DNA of 64,000 nt from Sulfitobacter mediterraneus (GCF_016801775.1 NZ_CP069004.1:2790001-2854000); one strand, 5' to 3'. Numbered from the stretch's first letter, positions 49,181 to 58,584 are shown. The notes: generated from the sequence alone by a model not told the origin. Program-made: numbers and translations.

Positions 49181-49616
49181 CATCAGATTGGAGCGGGAAT
49201 TCCCCGTCACACAAAAACGGCTGTTCGAGGTGCTGACCACCCAGTCTAGCATCGTGCAATGGTGGGGGCATGACGGCTGGACCATGATGGAAGAACAGCT
49301 TGATTTTTCGCGCACAGGCCCGTGGTTTGCCGATATGCGCAGTGAAGAGGGCAACCGGTTCAAGCTGTCCGGTCAGGTCACGCGGGTTTCGCCCCATGAG
49401 GTCATCGGCTTCACTTGGGGTTGGCACGACGAAGAAGACCAGCGCGGGCCCGAAAGCCATGTCACCTTTACCATTGCCGAAACCGCCAAAGGGGCGCGGT
49501 TGGTGGTGGATCACCGCGAATTGGTCTCGGACGATATTGCAGCACAACACGAAAGAGGTTGGGGCGGCCCACTGTCGCGGCTTGAACGTCTATTGAGCAA
49601 AGAAACCAAGGATTAA
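49173..49616 (+). CDS. SRPBCC-domain protein (AHSA1-like)
   Basis: 147 residues from the ATG at 49173. An AHSA1/START-fold domain: the N-terminal REFPVTQKRLFEVLTTQSSIVQWWGHDG and the later EVIGFTWGWHDEEDQRG and ARLVVDHREL are the recognisable parts. The fold holds hydrophobic ligands; no substrate is known. Overlaps the ArsR gene by eight bases and precedes the YCII protein by 12 bases. Confidence 0.87.
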   Translation: MSDIRLEREFPVTQKRLFEVLTTQSSIVQWWGHDGWTMMEEQLDFSRTGPWFADMRSEEGNRFKLSGQVTRVSPHEVIGFTWGWHDEEDQRGPESHVTFTIAETAKGARLVVDHRELVSDDIAAQHERGWGGPLSRLERLLSKETKD

Positions 49617-49628
49617 GAGGAGGAAATT

Positions 49629-49943
49629 ATGCCAGAGTTTATGTTTGCCTATCACGGCGGGAAAATGCCGGAAACACCCGAAGAGGGCGCCAAGGCCATG
49701 GCGGCCTGGGAGGCGTGGTACAAGGATCTCGGTGAGAGTGTCGTCCATCCCGGCAACCCTGTCGGCATGTCCAAGACGGTCAGCGCCGGCGGGATCGCCG
49801 ATGATGGCGGATCGAACCCGTTGTCGGGCTTTACCATCGTCAAAGCGGACAGCATTGAGGCGGCCTGCAAAATGGCGGCGGCGTGCCCGATGGTGGCTGA
49901 TGGCAGCGGCACCGCCGAAGTCGCGCCTATCGTCGAAATGTAA
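49629..49943 (+). CDS. YCII-related / DGPF-domain protein
   Basis: 104 residues with the pattern of the YCII/DGPF family: EFMFAYHGGKMPETPEEGAK, LSGFTIVKADSIEAACKMA and a final CPMVADGSGTAEVAPIVEM. These small ferredoxin-like proteins commonly occur next to ArsR/SRPBCC pairs and ECF sigma factors; function is largely unknown. Convergent with the asparaginase gene, 15 bases away. Confidence 0.85.
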   Translation: MPEFMFAYHGGKMPETPEEGAKAMAAWEAWYKDLGESVVHPGNPVGMSKTVSAGGIADDGGSNPLSGFTIVKADSIEAACKMAAACPMVADGSGTAEVAPIVEM

Positions 49944-49958
49944 GACCTGTTCGGCGGG

Positions 49959-50939
49959 TCAGATCAGGCCCGCCGCTGGTTTCAGAACACCTGTTTCAAT
50001 CCCCCGCCAGTTCTTGATCGGCGCATTTAGCCGCTTCAACGTGGCAGGGTGGCTTGCATCCAATACCCCCAAACGCACCAGCAAGGCCGCAATTGCGCAT
50101 TCCGCGGCACGGGTGGTGCCGCAAGCTGCCTTGAGCGCGATACCCAGTTTCTGCTCCGGGAGGATCGCGATAAAGAACCCCTCGGCGCCGGTCTTAAGCG
50201 CCACTTTTCCATCCATTGCTCGCATCAATTCGGTGCAGGCCCGCCCTTCGCCTGCGACCAACTCGGGGTGCAGGCGCATCGCCTGATGCAACCGTGCCTC
50301 GGCGCTGCCTTCCGCGGCATTGGCAAAATGCGCCATGGCACGGGCCATACCATGCAGGGTGCAGGCGTAGTTCGGGGCGGAGCATCCATCAATGCCAAAA
50401 CCGGGCGAAGTTTCCTGCGTAACGGTCTCAAACGCCTCGAGACAGGCGCGTTGGATCGGGTGATCGGGGTCAACGTATTCGGCATTGCCGCCCAAATGCT
50501 GGTTCAGGGTCAAAAAACCCGAATGCTTGCCAGAGCAATTGTTGTGGATCTGGCAGGGCTTTTCATGGGCGCGGATCAGCGCCTCACGGGCGGGAGTATC
50601 ATTGGGTTCTTGCGGGCCGCAACGGAAATCATCGTCGCTTAGGCCCAGCGTCTCAAGCCAGACCGCAACCCGATCCGTGTGGATCGCCGCGCCCTGATGG
50701 GAGGCGCAAGACAGCGCCAGTTGTTCGGTTGTCAGACCGGCTTTGTCCGCCGCGCCAGAGGTGATCAAAGGCAGCGCCTGAATCATCTTGGAAGAACTGC
50801 GCGGCAGGATCACGGCCTCCGGATTGCCCCAGGCATCCACGATCTGGCCGGTGCTGTCGCAAATCACCGCATGGCCCGAATGCACGCTTTCGAGGAAGGG
50901 ACCGCGCCAAATTTCTGCAAAGGGGGCCGGATTGGTCAT
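49959..50939 (-). CDS. Asparaginase, ReAV/AnsA-type (zinc-site class)
   Basis: 326 residues. The Rhizobium etli ReAV-type active site is visible: Ser48 and Lys51 in PRSSSKM, Cys135 and Lys138 in NNCSGKH, and Asp184 with Cys186 in GIDGCSAPNY, the residues that coordinate the unusual zinc in that class. It should hydrolyse asparagine to aspartate and ammonia. It is single-gene and convergent with the ArsR/SRPBCC/YCII set, so co-regulation is not suggested. Confidence 0.9.
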   Translation of the reverse strand: MTNPAPFAEIWRGPFLESVHSGHAVICDSTGQIVDAWGNPEAVILPRSSSKMIQALPLITSGAADKAGLTTEQLALSCASHQGAAIHTDRVAVWLETLGLSDDDFRCGPQEPNDTPAREALIRAHEKPCQIHNNCSGKHSGFLTLNQHLGGNAEYVDPDHPIQRACLEAFETVTQETSPGFGIDGCSAPNYACTLHGMARAMAHFANAAEGSAEARLHQAMRLHPELVAGEGRACTELMRAMDGKVALKTGAEGFFIAILPEQKLGIALKAACGTTRAAECAIAALLVRLGVLDASHPATLKRLNAPIKNWRGIETGVLKPAAGLI

Positions 50940-51114
50940 GATTTCGTCCTTTTCGTGGGCGAAAACCTGCCAATCAGGCTTTCGTCGGTCGCGTGTTTGG
51001 CGTTAATATGCTTGTTGTCGAGAATATAACAGACCCTGTAGAAGAGCGATCCATTTAAAGGATGGCCGAGGGCTCTGGATAAATTGAGGTAGAAGTCAGC
51101 TGGAGGCTGCACAG

Positions 51115-51645
51115 ATGCGAACTGGAAGAACACTTGGATATGCGTTTGGGCTTATGGCTCTTGCCGCATTCCCCGCTGCCGCGCAGGAACAAAGCACAAA
51201 CCGGGTTGCCGCAAAAACCGATTGGAGCGTTTTTGTCGAAGACAATCCAACCGAATGCTGGGGCGTCTCAACACCCAAGGAATCTGTAAACACCCGCGAC
51301 GGGCGCGTTGTGGCGGTGAACCGGGGTCAAACCCTGCTTATGGTCTTTTACCGTCCCTCAGCCGGTGCCAAGGGTCAGGTTGCCTTTACAGGCGGCTATC
51401 CTTTTGCGGCTGGATCCACGGTCAACATGGATATTTCCGGCACCACGTTTGAGCTGTTCACCGAGGGTGAATGGGCTTGGCCTGCGACCACCGATGACGA
51501 TGCCAAGATCATCACTGCAATGAAACGTGGCGCGACGGCGATCCTTTCAGGGCGCTCCGGGCGTGGCACCAACACCAAAGATACGTTTTCTCTGCTCGGC
51601 TTTACCGCGGCTGTGGAAGATGCGGGAAAACGCTGCGGCGGGTAA
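51115..51645 (+). CDS. Invasion-associated locus B (IalB)-family secreted protein
   Basis: 176 residues: a signal peptide ending near AFPAAAQ, then a beta-rich domain beginning TDWSVFVEDNPTECWG, with a middle GYPFAAGSTVNMDISG and a final cysteine (KRCGG), giving a likely disulfide between the two cysteines (residue 47 area and the end). IalB proteins of Bartonella aid entry into red blood cells, but free-living relatives are common in this group. A GGAGG ribosome site lies before the ATG. Confidence 0.84.
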   Translation: MRTGRTLGYAFGLMALAAFPAAAQEQSTNRVAAKTDWSVFVEDNPTECWGVSTPKESVNTRDGRVVAVNRGQTLLMVFYRPSAGAKGQVAFTGGYPFAAGSTVNMDISGTTFELFTEGEWAWPATTDDDAKIITAMKRGATAILSGRSGRGTNTKDTFSLLGFTAAVEDAGKRCGG

Positions 51646-51663
51646 AACCTGTTGTGGTTTGCT

Positions 51664-51697
51664 AAAACGGCCCTGCACCTGCGGGGCTGTTTTCTTT
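51664..51697 (+). terminator. ialB terminator
   Basis: A ten-pair stem AAAACGGCCC/GGGCTGTTTT with one G-T pair and a ten-base loop, continuing into TTTCTTTT. It starts 19 bases after the IalB stop. Confidence 0.85.
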
Positions 51698-51753
51698 TGA
51701 TCCGGGCGCGATCCTCTATATAGAGGCGCATCACCCCTCATTGGAGATTCGCC

Positions 51754-52938
51754 ATGTCCGGCACTGCACCGATCACACAGGACGTCATGACCATCCCGCG
51801 CAAATTGCCGGATGGACCAATGAACCTTGTCGGGCTGACGCGGGAGAAACTGCGCGACGTTCTGATTGCCAGCGGCACCCCTGAAAAACAGGCCAAGATG
51901 CGCGTTGGCCAGATCTGGCAGTGGATCTATCTGTGGGGCGTGCGCGACTTTGCCGAGATGACCAATCTGTCCAAGGCCTATCGCGCCGAATTGACCGAAC
52001 AATTCGTCATCGAAATCCCCGAGGTGGTCACGCGGCAAATCTCCACAGACGGCACGCGGAAATATCTGGTCAAGATTGCCGGCGGTCACGAGGTCGAGAT
52101 TGTCTATATCCCCGAGGATTCACGCGGCACGCTGTGCATTTCCTCTCAGGTGGGTTGCACGCTGACCTGTTCGTTCTGTCATACGGGCACGCAAAAACTG
52201 GTCCGCAACCTGACCGCGGCCGAAATCATCGGTCAGGTGATGGTGGTACGTGACGATCTGGGCGAATGGCCGGAGATCGGCGCGAAAAACGTCGAAGGGC
52301 GGCTGTTATCGAACATCGTTCTGATGGGCATGGGCGAACCTCTTTATAATTTCGAAAATGTGCGCGATGCGATGAAGATCGCGATGGATGCCGAGGGCAT
52401 TCAACTGTCGCGCCGGCGCATCACCCTGTCCACATCCGGTGTGGTGCCGGAGATTGCCCGAACTGCCGAAGAAATCGGGTGCCAGCTTGCCGTTTCGTTC
52501 CATGCCACCACAGACGAAGTGCGCGACAAGCTGGTTCCCATCAACAAACGTTGGAACATTGAAACCTTGCTGGACGCCCTGCGGGTCTATCCCAAAGTGT
52601 CCAACTCTGAACGGATTACATTTGAATATGTGATGCTGCATGGGATCAACGACAGTGACGAAGATGCCCGCCGATTGGTAAAACTGATCGACGGTATCCC
52701 GGCCAAGATCAATCTGATCCCCTTCAATGAATGGCCCGGCGCACCCTACAAAAGGTCGTCAAACAACCGCATCCGTGCGTTTTCTGAGATCGTCTATAAA
52801 GCCGGCTATGCCAGCCCCGTCCGGACACCACGCGGCGAAGATATCATGGCCGCCTGCGGACAGCTCAAATCGGCCACCGAACGCGAACGCAAATCCCGCA
52901 AGCAGATCGCCCAAGAGGCGGGCCTGGCAGGAAGCTGA
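51754..52938 (+). CDS. rlmN: 23S rRNA (adenine-2503-C2)-methyltransferase RlmN
   Basis: 394 residues, radical SAM enzyme. The cluster cysteines are Cys135, Cys139 and Cys142 in [12 protein letters not shown]; the late cysteine in [10 protein letters not shown] is the one that forms the methyl-donor adduct. The helical N-terminal part and [10 protein letters not shown] near the end agree with RlmN. It methylates A2503 in 23S rRNA and some tRNA adenines. The next gene starts two bases after the stop. Confidence 0.96.
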   Translation: MSGTAPITQDVMTIPRKLPDGPMNLVGLTREKLRDVLIASGTPEKQAKMRVGQIWQWIYLWGVRDFAEMTNLSKAYRAELTEQFVIEIPEVVTRQISTDGTRKYLVKIAGGHEVEIVYIPEDSRGTLCISSQVGCTLTCSFCHTGTQKLVRNLTAAEIIGQVMVVRDDLGEWPEIGAKNVEGRLLSNIVLMGMGEPLYNFENVRDAMKIAMDAEGIQLSRRRITLSTSGVVPEIARTAEEIGCQLAVSFHATTDEVRDKLVPINKRWNIETLLDALRVYPKVSNSERITFEYVMLHGINDSDEDARRLVKLIDGIPAKINLIPFNEWPGAPYKRSSNNRIRAFSEIVYKAGYASPVRTPRGEDIMAACGQLKSATERERKSRKQIAQEAGLAGS

Positions 52939-52940
52939 CA

Positions 52941-53417
52941 TTGCCAGCGCATTTCTTGGTTGCGGCAGACCTGCCCGGACGGCTGACGATCATGCCTTGT
53001 CCGACAGGGAGTGATCTGGAAGATCAGTTTGCATCCCTTGCGCAGGCCGGGATCACGCGCATCATCTCTATGCTGGCCCCTGATGAGGCGGGTTTGCTGG
53101 GCGTCGCTTCAGAAAACAGATTATGCGCCGATGCGGGCATCGCCTTTGAGAACCATCCAATTGTTGATTTTGGATTGCCTGACCAACCCGCCTTCCGCAG
53201 GTTGGTGGCCCATATCACGGATCATCTGCAAAACGGCGCACATGTCGCCATCCACTGCCGCGCCGGTATCGGGCGATCTGGCATGGTGGCATCCGCCGTG
53301 TTGATCCGTCTGGGGTACGCGCCGGACCAGGCCATCGAAAAGGTCAGCATTGCCCGCGGCGTTTCCATTCCCGACACAATCGAACAGCGGCAATTTATAC
53401 TAGGTTTTGTACCTTAA
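52941..53417 (+). CDS. Dual-specificity / tyrosine phosphatase-like protein
   Basis: 158 residues starting at a TTG, chosen because AGGAAG lies upstream and LPGRLTIMPCPTG fits related proteins. The catalytic loop is Cys106-x5-Arg112 (HCRAGIGRSG), with Asp81 in GLPDQP as a likely acid. Predicted cytoplasmic. Overlapping rlmN transcription suggests co-expression, but no functional tie is clear. If the TTG is wrong, Met18 at 52992 would be the start. Confidence 0.82.
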   Translation: MPAHFLVAADLPGRLTIMPCPTGSDLEDQFASLAQAGITRIISMLAPDEAGLLGVASENRLCADAGIAFENHPIVDFGLPDQPAFRRLVAHITDHLQNGAHVAIHCRAGIGRSGMVASAVLIRLGYAPDQAIEKVSIARGVSIPDTIEQRQFILGFVP

Positions 53418-53561
53418 CGCCGCAGATTTGGCTTTCGCCGTTATTTTCATGGCTGAAAGGGGTTTGGGAAATACCTTTATTCTGCCGCAATTCGGTTCAA
53501 ATGCTGCCATGGTCACGCGCAAGGGTTGTTTCCAGATTGAAACCAATCAAGGAGCGGACCA

Positions 53562-53762
53562 ATGTCCTTTATCTCTAAGAAAGACCAATTCGACACCAGC
53601 AAGGTGTTCGACTTTATCCTGAGCGAACGCGCCTGCGCCCTTTCTGTGCGTGAATGGAAGCACCGGCTGGCCGGCTATGGCTATGCGATCAAGGAAACGC
53701 TGCACGGCCAGGTCGTTGAAACCCTTCCGCACCACGTTGAAGTGGGTGTTTTGCCTGCGTAA
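53562..53762 (+). CDS. Small protein of unknown function
   Basis: 66 residues. A perfect ribosome site (AAGGAGCGGACC) precedes the ATG and the codon use is like its neighbours. It is basic-acid mixed with SERACALSVREWKHRLAGYGYAI in the middle; no family is recognised. It is convergent with the LOG-family gene, 30 bases apart, so it is probably a free-standing small gene and not part of that one. Confidence 0.6.
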   Translation: MSFISKKDQFDTSKVFDFILSERACALSVREWKHRLAGYGYAIKETLHGQVVETLPHHVEVGVLPA

Positions 53763-53792
53763 TCCGCAGGCAAAACCATTCGATACGGATCG

Positions 53793-54635
53793 TTATCTGC
53801 CTGGAATGGCATCCCGCGCCGGGGCCGTTTCCCAGTTCTCGATCAAATCCATTGCCTCTTGCGCCGTTTCGACAAAGCGGAAGAGATCCAGATCCTCGGC
53901 CGAAATTGTGCCGGCATCCGCCAGTGCATCCCAGTTGATGATCTTTTTCCAGAATTCCTCGCCAAACAGCAGGAATGGGACCCGTTGCATTCGGCCCGTC
54001 TGAATCAACGTCAGCGCTTCGAACAACTCATCCATGGTGCCAAAGCCACCAGGGAACACACAAATTGCCTTTGCCCGCATCAGGAAGTGCATCTTGCGGA
54101 TCGCAAAGTAGTGGAAGTTAAAGCACAACTCGGGCGTTACGTATTCGTTTGGCGCCTGCTCAAACGGCAACACGATGTTGAGGCCAATGGAATGCCCGCC
54201 CGCGTCAACCGCGCCGCGGTTGCCAGCCTCCATCACACCCGGCCCGCCGCCGGTCACAATCACATTCTCATGACCGCCACCTTCCATGGATTTCAACGTC
54301 ATCAGCCGCGCAAATTCGCGTGTCTCATCGTAAAAGCGTGACAAATCCGACAGTGTCTGTGTGCGGGCTTTGTCCTTGTCCGCCGGGGCGGGTATGCGCG
54401 CGCCACCAAACAGTACAATCGTGCTTTCGATGCCTTGCTCATCCAGCATCAGCTGCGGTTTCAGCAGCTCAAGTTGCAGGCGAACTGGGCGCAACTCATC
54501 CCGGCACAGGAAATCCTCATCCGCAAAAGCCAACCGATAGGCTGGCGCGCGGCTTTGTGGTGTGTCGGGGACATGTTCGGCAGAATCGCGGTCTGTATGG
54601 GCGTCTCTGAACGGGCTGGTACGATCGTCTTTCAT
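53793..54635 (-). CDS. LOG-family protein (TIGR00730-type nucleotide phosphoribohydrolase)
   Basis: 280 residues from the ATG at 54635 (AGGAAG upstream); the longer frame that runs to 55433 is covered by the divergent gene. The Rossmann-like motifs GGGPGVMEAGNRGAV and PGGFGTMDELFEAL are the family signatures. LOG proteins cleave the ribose-phosphate from nucleoside 5'-monophosphates such as cytokinin precursors or AMP-like compounds. An N-terminal extension of about 90 residues precedes the domain. Divergent from the dehydratase-like gene with 78 bases between. Confidence 0.88.
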   Translation of the reverse strand: MKDDRTSPFRDAHTDRDSAEHVPDTPQSRAPAYRLAFADEDFLCRDELRPVRLQLELLKPQLMLDEQGIESTIVLFGGARIPAPADKDKARTQTLSDLSRFYDETREFARLMTLKSMEGGGHENVIVTGGGPGVMEAGNRGAVDAGGHSIGLNIVLPFEQAPNEYVTPELCFNFHYFAIRKMHFLMRAKAICVFPGGFGTMDELFEALTLIQTGRMQRVPFLLFGEEFWKKIINWDALADAGTISAEDLDLFRFVETAQEAMDLIENWETAPARDAIPGR

Positions 54636-54713
54636 GAGGGTCACTTCCTGCTTGCGCGTTTGGTCCAGAGCTATAGGGTTTGCGCTTTGAGCACCAGCAA
54701 CAGGAGCGTGATC

Positions 54714-55634
54714 ATGGATTGGAAAGCTGAGATTGAGGCGGCAAAAGCACGGGTTGCGCCCTATGTTCGCGAAACGCCGGTGATCACCACCCGCAGCTTT
54801 GGTTTGTCCTATCCGGTCACCATGAAACTTGAGCATATGCAGCACACCGGCACGTTCAAGGCACGCGGAGCGTTCAGCACCTTGTTGTCCACCGATGTGC
54901 CAGATGGCGGCGTTGTTGCGGCCAGCGGCGGCAATCATGGTGCGGCTGTGGCCCATGCGGCCAAGGCGCTGGGCCATGACGCCCATATTTTTGTGCCTGA
55001 ACTGGCCGGTCCTGCAAAAATTGATCTGATCCGCCGCACAGGCGCGGAACTGACTGTTGTCTCCGGTGAATATGCAAATGCGCTTGCCGCCGCACAGGCC
55101 CATGAGGCCAAAACCGGTGCGATGCAGATCCATGCCTATGACGCGCCGGGCACAGTCGCAGGCCAAGGCACCATGATGGCGGAATGGGAGGCCCAGGGCC
55201 TTGATGCCGACACCGTGCTGATCGCTGTGGGAGGCGGAGGTTTGATCGGAGGTGCGCTTGGCTGGCTTCAGGGCCGCCGCAAGGTGGTGGGCGTTGAACC
55301 GCGCCATTGCTGTGCGTTGCATAAGGCGCTGGAATACGGGGAACCTTGCGATGTGCCGGTGTCGGGTGTCGCAGCCAATGCCCTTGGTGCACGGCGCATT
55401 GGCGATATTTGTTTTGGTTTGGCGCAGGCCCATCTGGGTGCTTCCGTTTTGGTGGATGATGATGCGATCATCGCTGCGCAGGTGGCACTTTGGCGTGAAT
55501 GGCGCATTCTGGTCGAACCGGCTGGCGCTGCCGCGCTCGCCGCCTTGATGAGCGGCGCCTACCAGCCAGAGCCGGGCGAAAAGGTCGCTGTTCTGCTCTG
55601 CGGGGCAAACCCGGCCCCCGATCCGATTTCATGA
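54714..55634 (+). CDS. Threonine/serine dehydratase-like PLP enzyme
   Basis: 306 residues from the ATG at 54714 (CAGGAGC upstream). Fold type II: the PLP lysine in TGTFKARGA, the substrate loop SGGNHGAAV, and the phosphate cup GGGGLIGG. Short form without the ACT-like regulatory domain of IlvA. It may deaminate serine or threonine, or racemise; which one is not clear. Next gene dapD is 231 bases on. Confidence 0.86.
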   Translation: MDWKAEIEAAKARVAPYVRETPVITTRSFGLSYPVTMKLEHMQHTGTFKARGAFSTLLSTDVPDGGVVAASGGNHGAAVAHAAKALGHDAHIFVPELAGPAKIDLIRRTGAELTVVSGEYANALAAAQAHEAKTGAMQIHAYDAPGTVAGQGTMMAEWEAQGLDADTVLIAVGGGGLIGGALGWLQGRRKVVGVEPRHCCALHKALEYGEPCDVPVSGVAANALGARRIGDICFGLAQAHLGASVLVDDDAIIAAQVALWREWRILVEPAGAAALAALMSGAYQPEPGEKVAVLLCGANPAPDPIS

Positions 55635-55865
55635 ACCAGCGCCCTCGCAATTTGGCCGAATCCCATCCTCATTTGGCAAGAAAAACTCAATACAGGCCGT
55701 TCCCCAAACGGGGCATGGCCGCTGATCCGTGACATCTTTGGCGCTTTTGCGTGGGCGGGCGGCGGTTTTGAAGGTGATGTGGCGGTCGGAATGCCCGATT
55801 GATCCAAGGGGGGGGAGCGGCTATAGCCCGCGACAAGCCTGAGAATTGAAATTGGAGATACGGAT

Positions 55866-56693
55866 ATGTCGAACGCGCAGCTGGAAACCGCCATTGAGGC
55901 AGCATGGGACACCCGCGATCAGATCACCTCGGCCACCACGGGCGAAGTGCGCGAGGCCATCGAAGACACCCTGAACGCGCTGGACAGCGGCAAACTGCGG
56001 GTCGCCGAAAAACAGGCGGACGGATCTTGGCATGTGAACCAATGGGCCAAAAAGGCGGTTCTGCTTGGCTTCCGTATCAAGGACATGGAACACCAAGAGG
56101 GGGGTCCACAAGGCGCAGGCTGGTGGGACAAAGTTGACAGCAAGTTCAAAGGCTGGGGCGACAACCAATGGAAAGCTGCCGGTTTCCGTGCGGTGCCAAA
56201 CTGTGTGGTACGCAAATCAGCGTTCATTGCGCCCGGCGTGGTGTTGATGCCTTCTTTCGTGAACATCGGCGCCTATGTCGACAGCGGCACGATGGTTGAC
56301 ACATGGGCGACCGTTGGCTCTTGCGCCCAGATCGGCAAAAACGTGCACCTGTCCGGCGGTGTCGGCATTGGCGGCGTGCTGGAGCCGATGCAGGCAGGTC
56401 CAACCATCATCGAAGACAACTGCTTTATCGGGGCGCGGTCCGAGGTTGTTGAGGGGTGTATCGTGCGTGAGGGTTCGGTTCTGGGCATGGGCGTGTTCAT
56501 TGGCCAATCGACCAAGATCGTGGACCGCGAAACCGGCGAAGTCATGTATGGCGAAGTGCCGTCTGGTTCCGTTGTGGTGGCAGGCTCCATGCCGTCTAAA
56601 AATGGCGTGAACCTTTACTGCGCCGTGATCGTCAAACGCGTTGACGAAAAGACCCGTTCCAAGACATCCATCAACGAGCTGCTGCGCGACTGA
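55866..56693 (+). CDS. dapD: Tetrahydrodipicolinate N-succinyltransferase
   Basis: 275 residues. A hexapeptide-repeat enzyme: [40 protein letters not shown] and [20 protein letters not shown] show the left-handed helix rungs, and the end [19 protein letters not shown] is the DapD tail. It succinylates tetrahydrodipicolinate in lysine and diaminopimelate synthesis. DapE, the next step but one, lies about 4 kb away on the same strand. Confidence 0.95.
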   Translation: MSNAQLETAIEAAWDTRDQITSATTGEVREAIEDTLNALDSGKLRVAEKQADGSWHVNQWAKKAVLLGFRIKDMEHQEGGPQGAGWWDKVDSKFKGWGDNQWKAAGFRAVPNCVVRKSAFIAPGVVLMPSFVNIGAYVDSGTMVDTWATVGSCAQIGKNVHLSGGVGIGGVLEPMQAGPTIIEDNCFIGARSEVVEGCIVREGSVLGMGVFIGQSTKIVDRETGEVMYGEVPSGSVVVAGSMPSKNGVNLYCAVIVKRVDEKTRSKTSINELLRD

Positions 56694-56759
56694 TCTGCCT
56701 CGCGGGAACCAAACATAGCGGTGGTGCGTTCTCCTTCCAACAAGGTGAAGGAGAACGAC

Positions 56760-57014
56760 ATGACGGGACTTGGATGGTTTGCGGCGCTGATCGTCGGGGC
56801 GCTTGCCGGCTGGATTGCTGAAAAGATAATGAAGCGTGACCATGGTCTGCTGCTGAATGTCTTCATGGGCATCGTTGGTGCGATGCTGTTCAATGCGATC
56901 CTTGGGTTTATCTTCGGCTCGTCGCTGGGTGGCTGGATTGGACAATTGTTTGCCGGTGTTGTTGGGGCCTGCATCCTGATCGCGGCGATCAACGCCTTTC
57001 GCAGCCGGTCCTGA
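56760..57014 (+). CDS. GlsB/YeaQ/YmgE-family membrane protein
   Basis: 84 residues from the ATG at 56760 with AAGGAG upstream. Three small membrane segments with glycines (LGWFAALIVGALAGWIAEK, FMGIVGAMLFNAILGFIF and GQLFAGVVGACILIAAI) fit the transglycosylase-associated or GlsB family, mostly general-stress proteins of unknown function. Follows dapD by 66 bases. Confidence 0.87.
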   Translation: MTGLGWFAALIVGALAGWIAEKIMKRDHGLLLNVFMGIVGAMLFNAILGFIFGSSLGGWIGQLFAGVVGACILIAAINAFRSRS

Positions 57015-57082
57015 GCCGAGGCTTTTCATTTCCTACAGATCACGCTAGGGCTGCCTTTCACACAGAAAAGGTGGCCCTTGTC

Positions 57083-57442
57083 ATGTCTGATCCTAAGAAA
57101 GCCAAAAAGAAATCACGCCAACAGGTGTTTACCCTGCTGGTTCAGATTGGCCGCAAAGAGGGCGATGGCTTGCCGGACAAGGCAACCGGTGCGGCCCTTA
57201 TGTGTTTTGCCTCCGGCATAGATGAGGCCGAAGCCGTGCGCGAAACCGTTGCCATTCTCAAACAGGCGGACACAAATCCATTGGATGTCACCGGCTACGG
57301 CACCATGGAGGAACGTGAGGCCGACGGACAAGAGATCGGCGACGAAGAACGCGCCTTGATGCAGCGTGCATTAGAGGAAAACGCCGTTATCGTGGCACAG
57401 ATGACCCCGTTCTTTGACAAGGAACTGCCCTCACCGGAATGA
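57083..57442 (+). CDS. Conserved-type hypothetical protein
   Basis: 119 residues from the ATG at 57083, with AAGGTGG nine bases before it; GTG 57071 is another possible start. The N-terminus is strongly basic (KKAKKKSRQQ) and the C-terminus acidic (EEREADGQEIGDEER). The middle, LLVQIGRKEGDGLPDKATGA, has no recognised motif. No signal peptide and no membrane segment, so it is probably cytoplasmic. It is convergent with the Hint-type genes, so it ends the transcription unit. Confidence 0.6.
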   Translation: MSDPKKAKKKSRQQVFTLLVQIGRKEGDGLPDKATGAALMCFASGIDEAEAVRETVAILKQADTNPLDVTGYGTMEEREADGQEIGDEERALMQRALEENAVIVAQMTPFFDKELPSPE

Positions 57443-57488
57443 GGCAAGGATCGCCGCGCCGCGCTTTCCTTGGTTTGCCGTTCCGAAA

Positions 57489-58583
57489 TCAGGCCGCCCG
57501 CTGACGCGCCAGGTGGATGGCATCATACCAGCGCAAGACATGGTGCGCGGGGCGTCCATGTTCGGGCAGGGAGCCCCGGTCGAAAGAACGCAACAGACTG
57601 TTGGCCAGATGTTGGCCATTGCGCCGGATACGCCCGATATAAAGGCTTTCCAGCGTGGTGCCAGCGGCGAGCAATGTCTCATGGGACGGCAACAACAACT
57701 GGGCATAGCGAATGACCGGTCCGCAGGGTTCCTCCAGCGCGGCAAAGCCATTAACCAGATGGCGGGCGGGCACCAGAACCGCCTCTTGGTTGAACAGGTA
57801 TTCCACCTCTGGCCCATCGATGATCAATCTTTGATCGGGAGACACGATGATGTCCTGTTGCAAGCCAAAATAGGGCGCCCGCAACCGCACAGGGCGATAA
57901 CTTCCGCGCGCCGGGACCATCCGGTCAAGACTGTGCAGAACCGGAACCGTACCTGCGTTCCCCGTCAAGACGGTATCGCCGCGCTGCAACTGCCCCACTT
58001 CTTTGTATCCGCGCGGCGTCGCGACAGGTGTGCTCGGCAACAGGCTCGGCATGGGGCCAATCGGCTCAATCTCGTTCGAAAGCGCAGCAAAGATCATATC
58101 GGCTGAAAAGCTGTGATCATTGCGCCCCAACATCAGGTCGCGGATGTCATCAAGCGGCAGCGGTTTGGGCACTTCGATATAGGCATGCGAGATTTGTGCA
58201 TCCTCTGGCCGCTCCAGTGTCATCCGTGCCCAATTGGCGGCGCAGTCCCATGAATAGGTGATACGGACAACATCTGTGCGACCGGTCTCGGACCTCTGGA
58301 TTGCAGCATGGCAGATGTCCTGATCCTGCACCTGTACCATCGCGATGCCGCCACCGGGGATCGCCTGAAAGGTCAAGCTGCGCAATTCAGGATAGGTTGT
58401 CTTGTAACCGAACAATACCTGCGGCTTGCCATCCGGTGACAGCCGGGTCTCGAACATGATCGTGCCGCGGTTGAGCAAACTGCGTGGGTGATCAGGCAGC
58501 AGCGGTCTGTCTTTCTTGTCAGCGCCCAGTCCACGCAGGGAAAGCCGCCGGTCGTCGTGATCACTGAGGGCAAGCCATGTCAT
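57489..58583 (-). CDS. Hint-domain protein, degenerate form
   Basis: 364 residues from the ATG at 58583, starting one base after the upstream gene's TAA stop, so strongly coupled. Residues 1-180 show no known domain (FETRLSPDGKPQVLFGYKT); residues about 183-290 match Hint_2-type sequence: TPVATPRGYKEVGQLQRGDT, then SPDQRLIIDG where the Hint His would be. The usual nucleophile cysteine and this histidine are both replaced (Pro-Ser-Thr region and Gln251), which suggests no self-cleavage. Related to the gene upstream. Confidence 0.8.
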   Translation of the reverse strand: MTWLALSDHDDRRLSLRGLGADKKDRPLLPDHPRSLLNRGTIMFETRLSPDGKPQVLFGYKTTYPELRSLTFQAIPGGGIAMVQVQDQDICHAAIQRSETGRTDVVRITYSWDCAANWARMTLERPEDAQISHAYIEVPKPLPLDDIRDLMLGRNDHSFSADMIFAALSNEIEPIGPMPSLLPSTPVATPRGYKEVGQLQRGDTVLTGNAGTVPVLHSLDRMVPARGSYRPVRLRAPYFGLQQDIIVSPDQRLIIDGPEVEYLFNQEAVLVPARHLVNGFAALEEPCGPVIRYAQLLLPSHETLLAAGTTLESLYIGRIRRNGQHLANSLLRSFDRGSLPEHGRPAHHVLRWYDAIHLARQRAA

Positions 58584-58584
58584 C

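Noticed and set aside
54636..55433. Long N-terminal extension of the LOG-family protein
   Set aside because: This region is the divergent PLP dehydratase gene, which has all catalytic motifs; the extension is an antisense shadow.
55635..55865. Small gene or terminator between the dehydratase-like gene and dapD
   Set aside because: A CCCC/GGGG hairpin is present but lacks a T run, and no frame has a ribosome site; the region probably just holds the dapD promoter.
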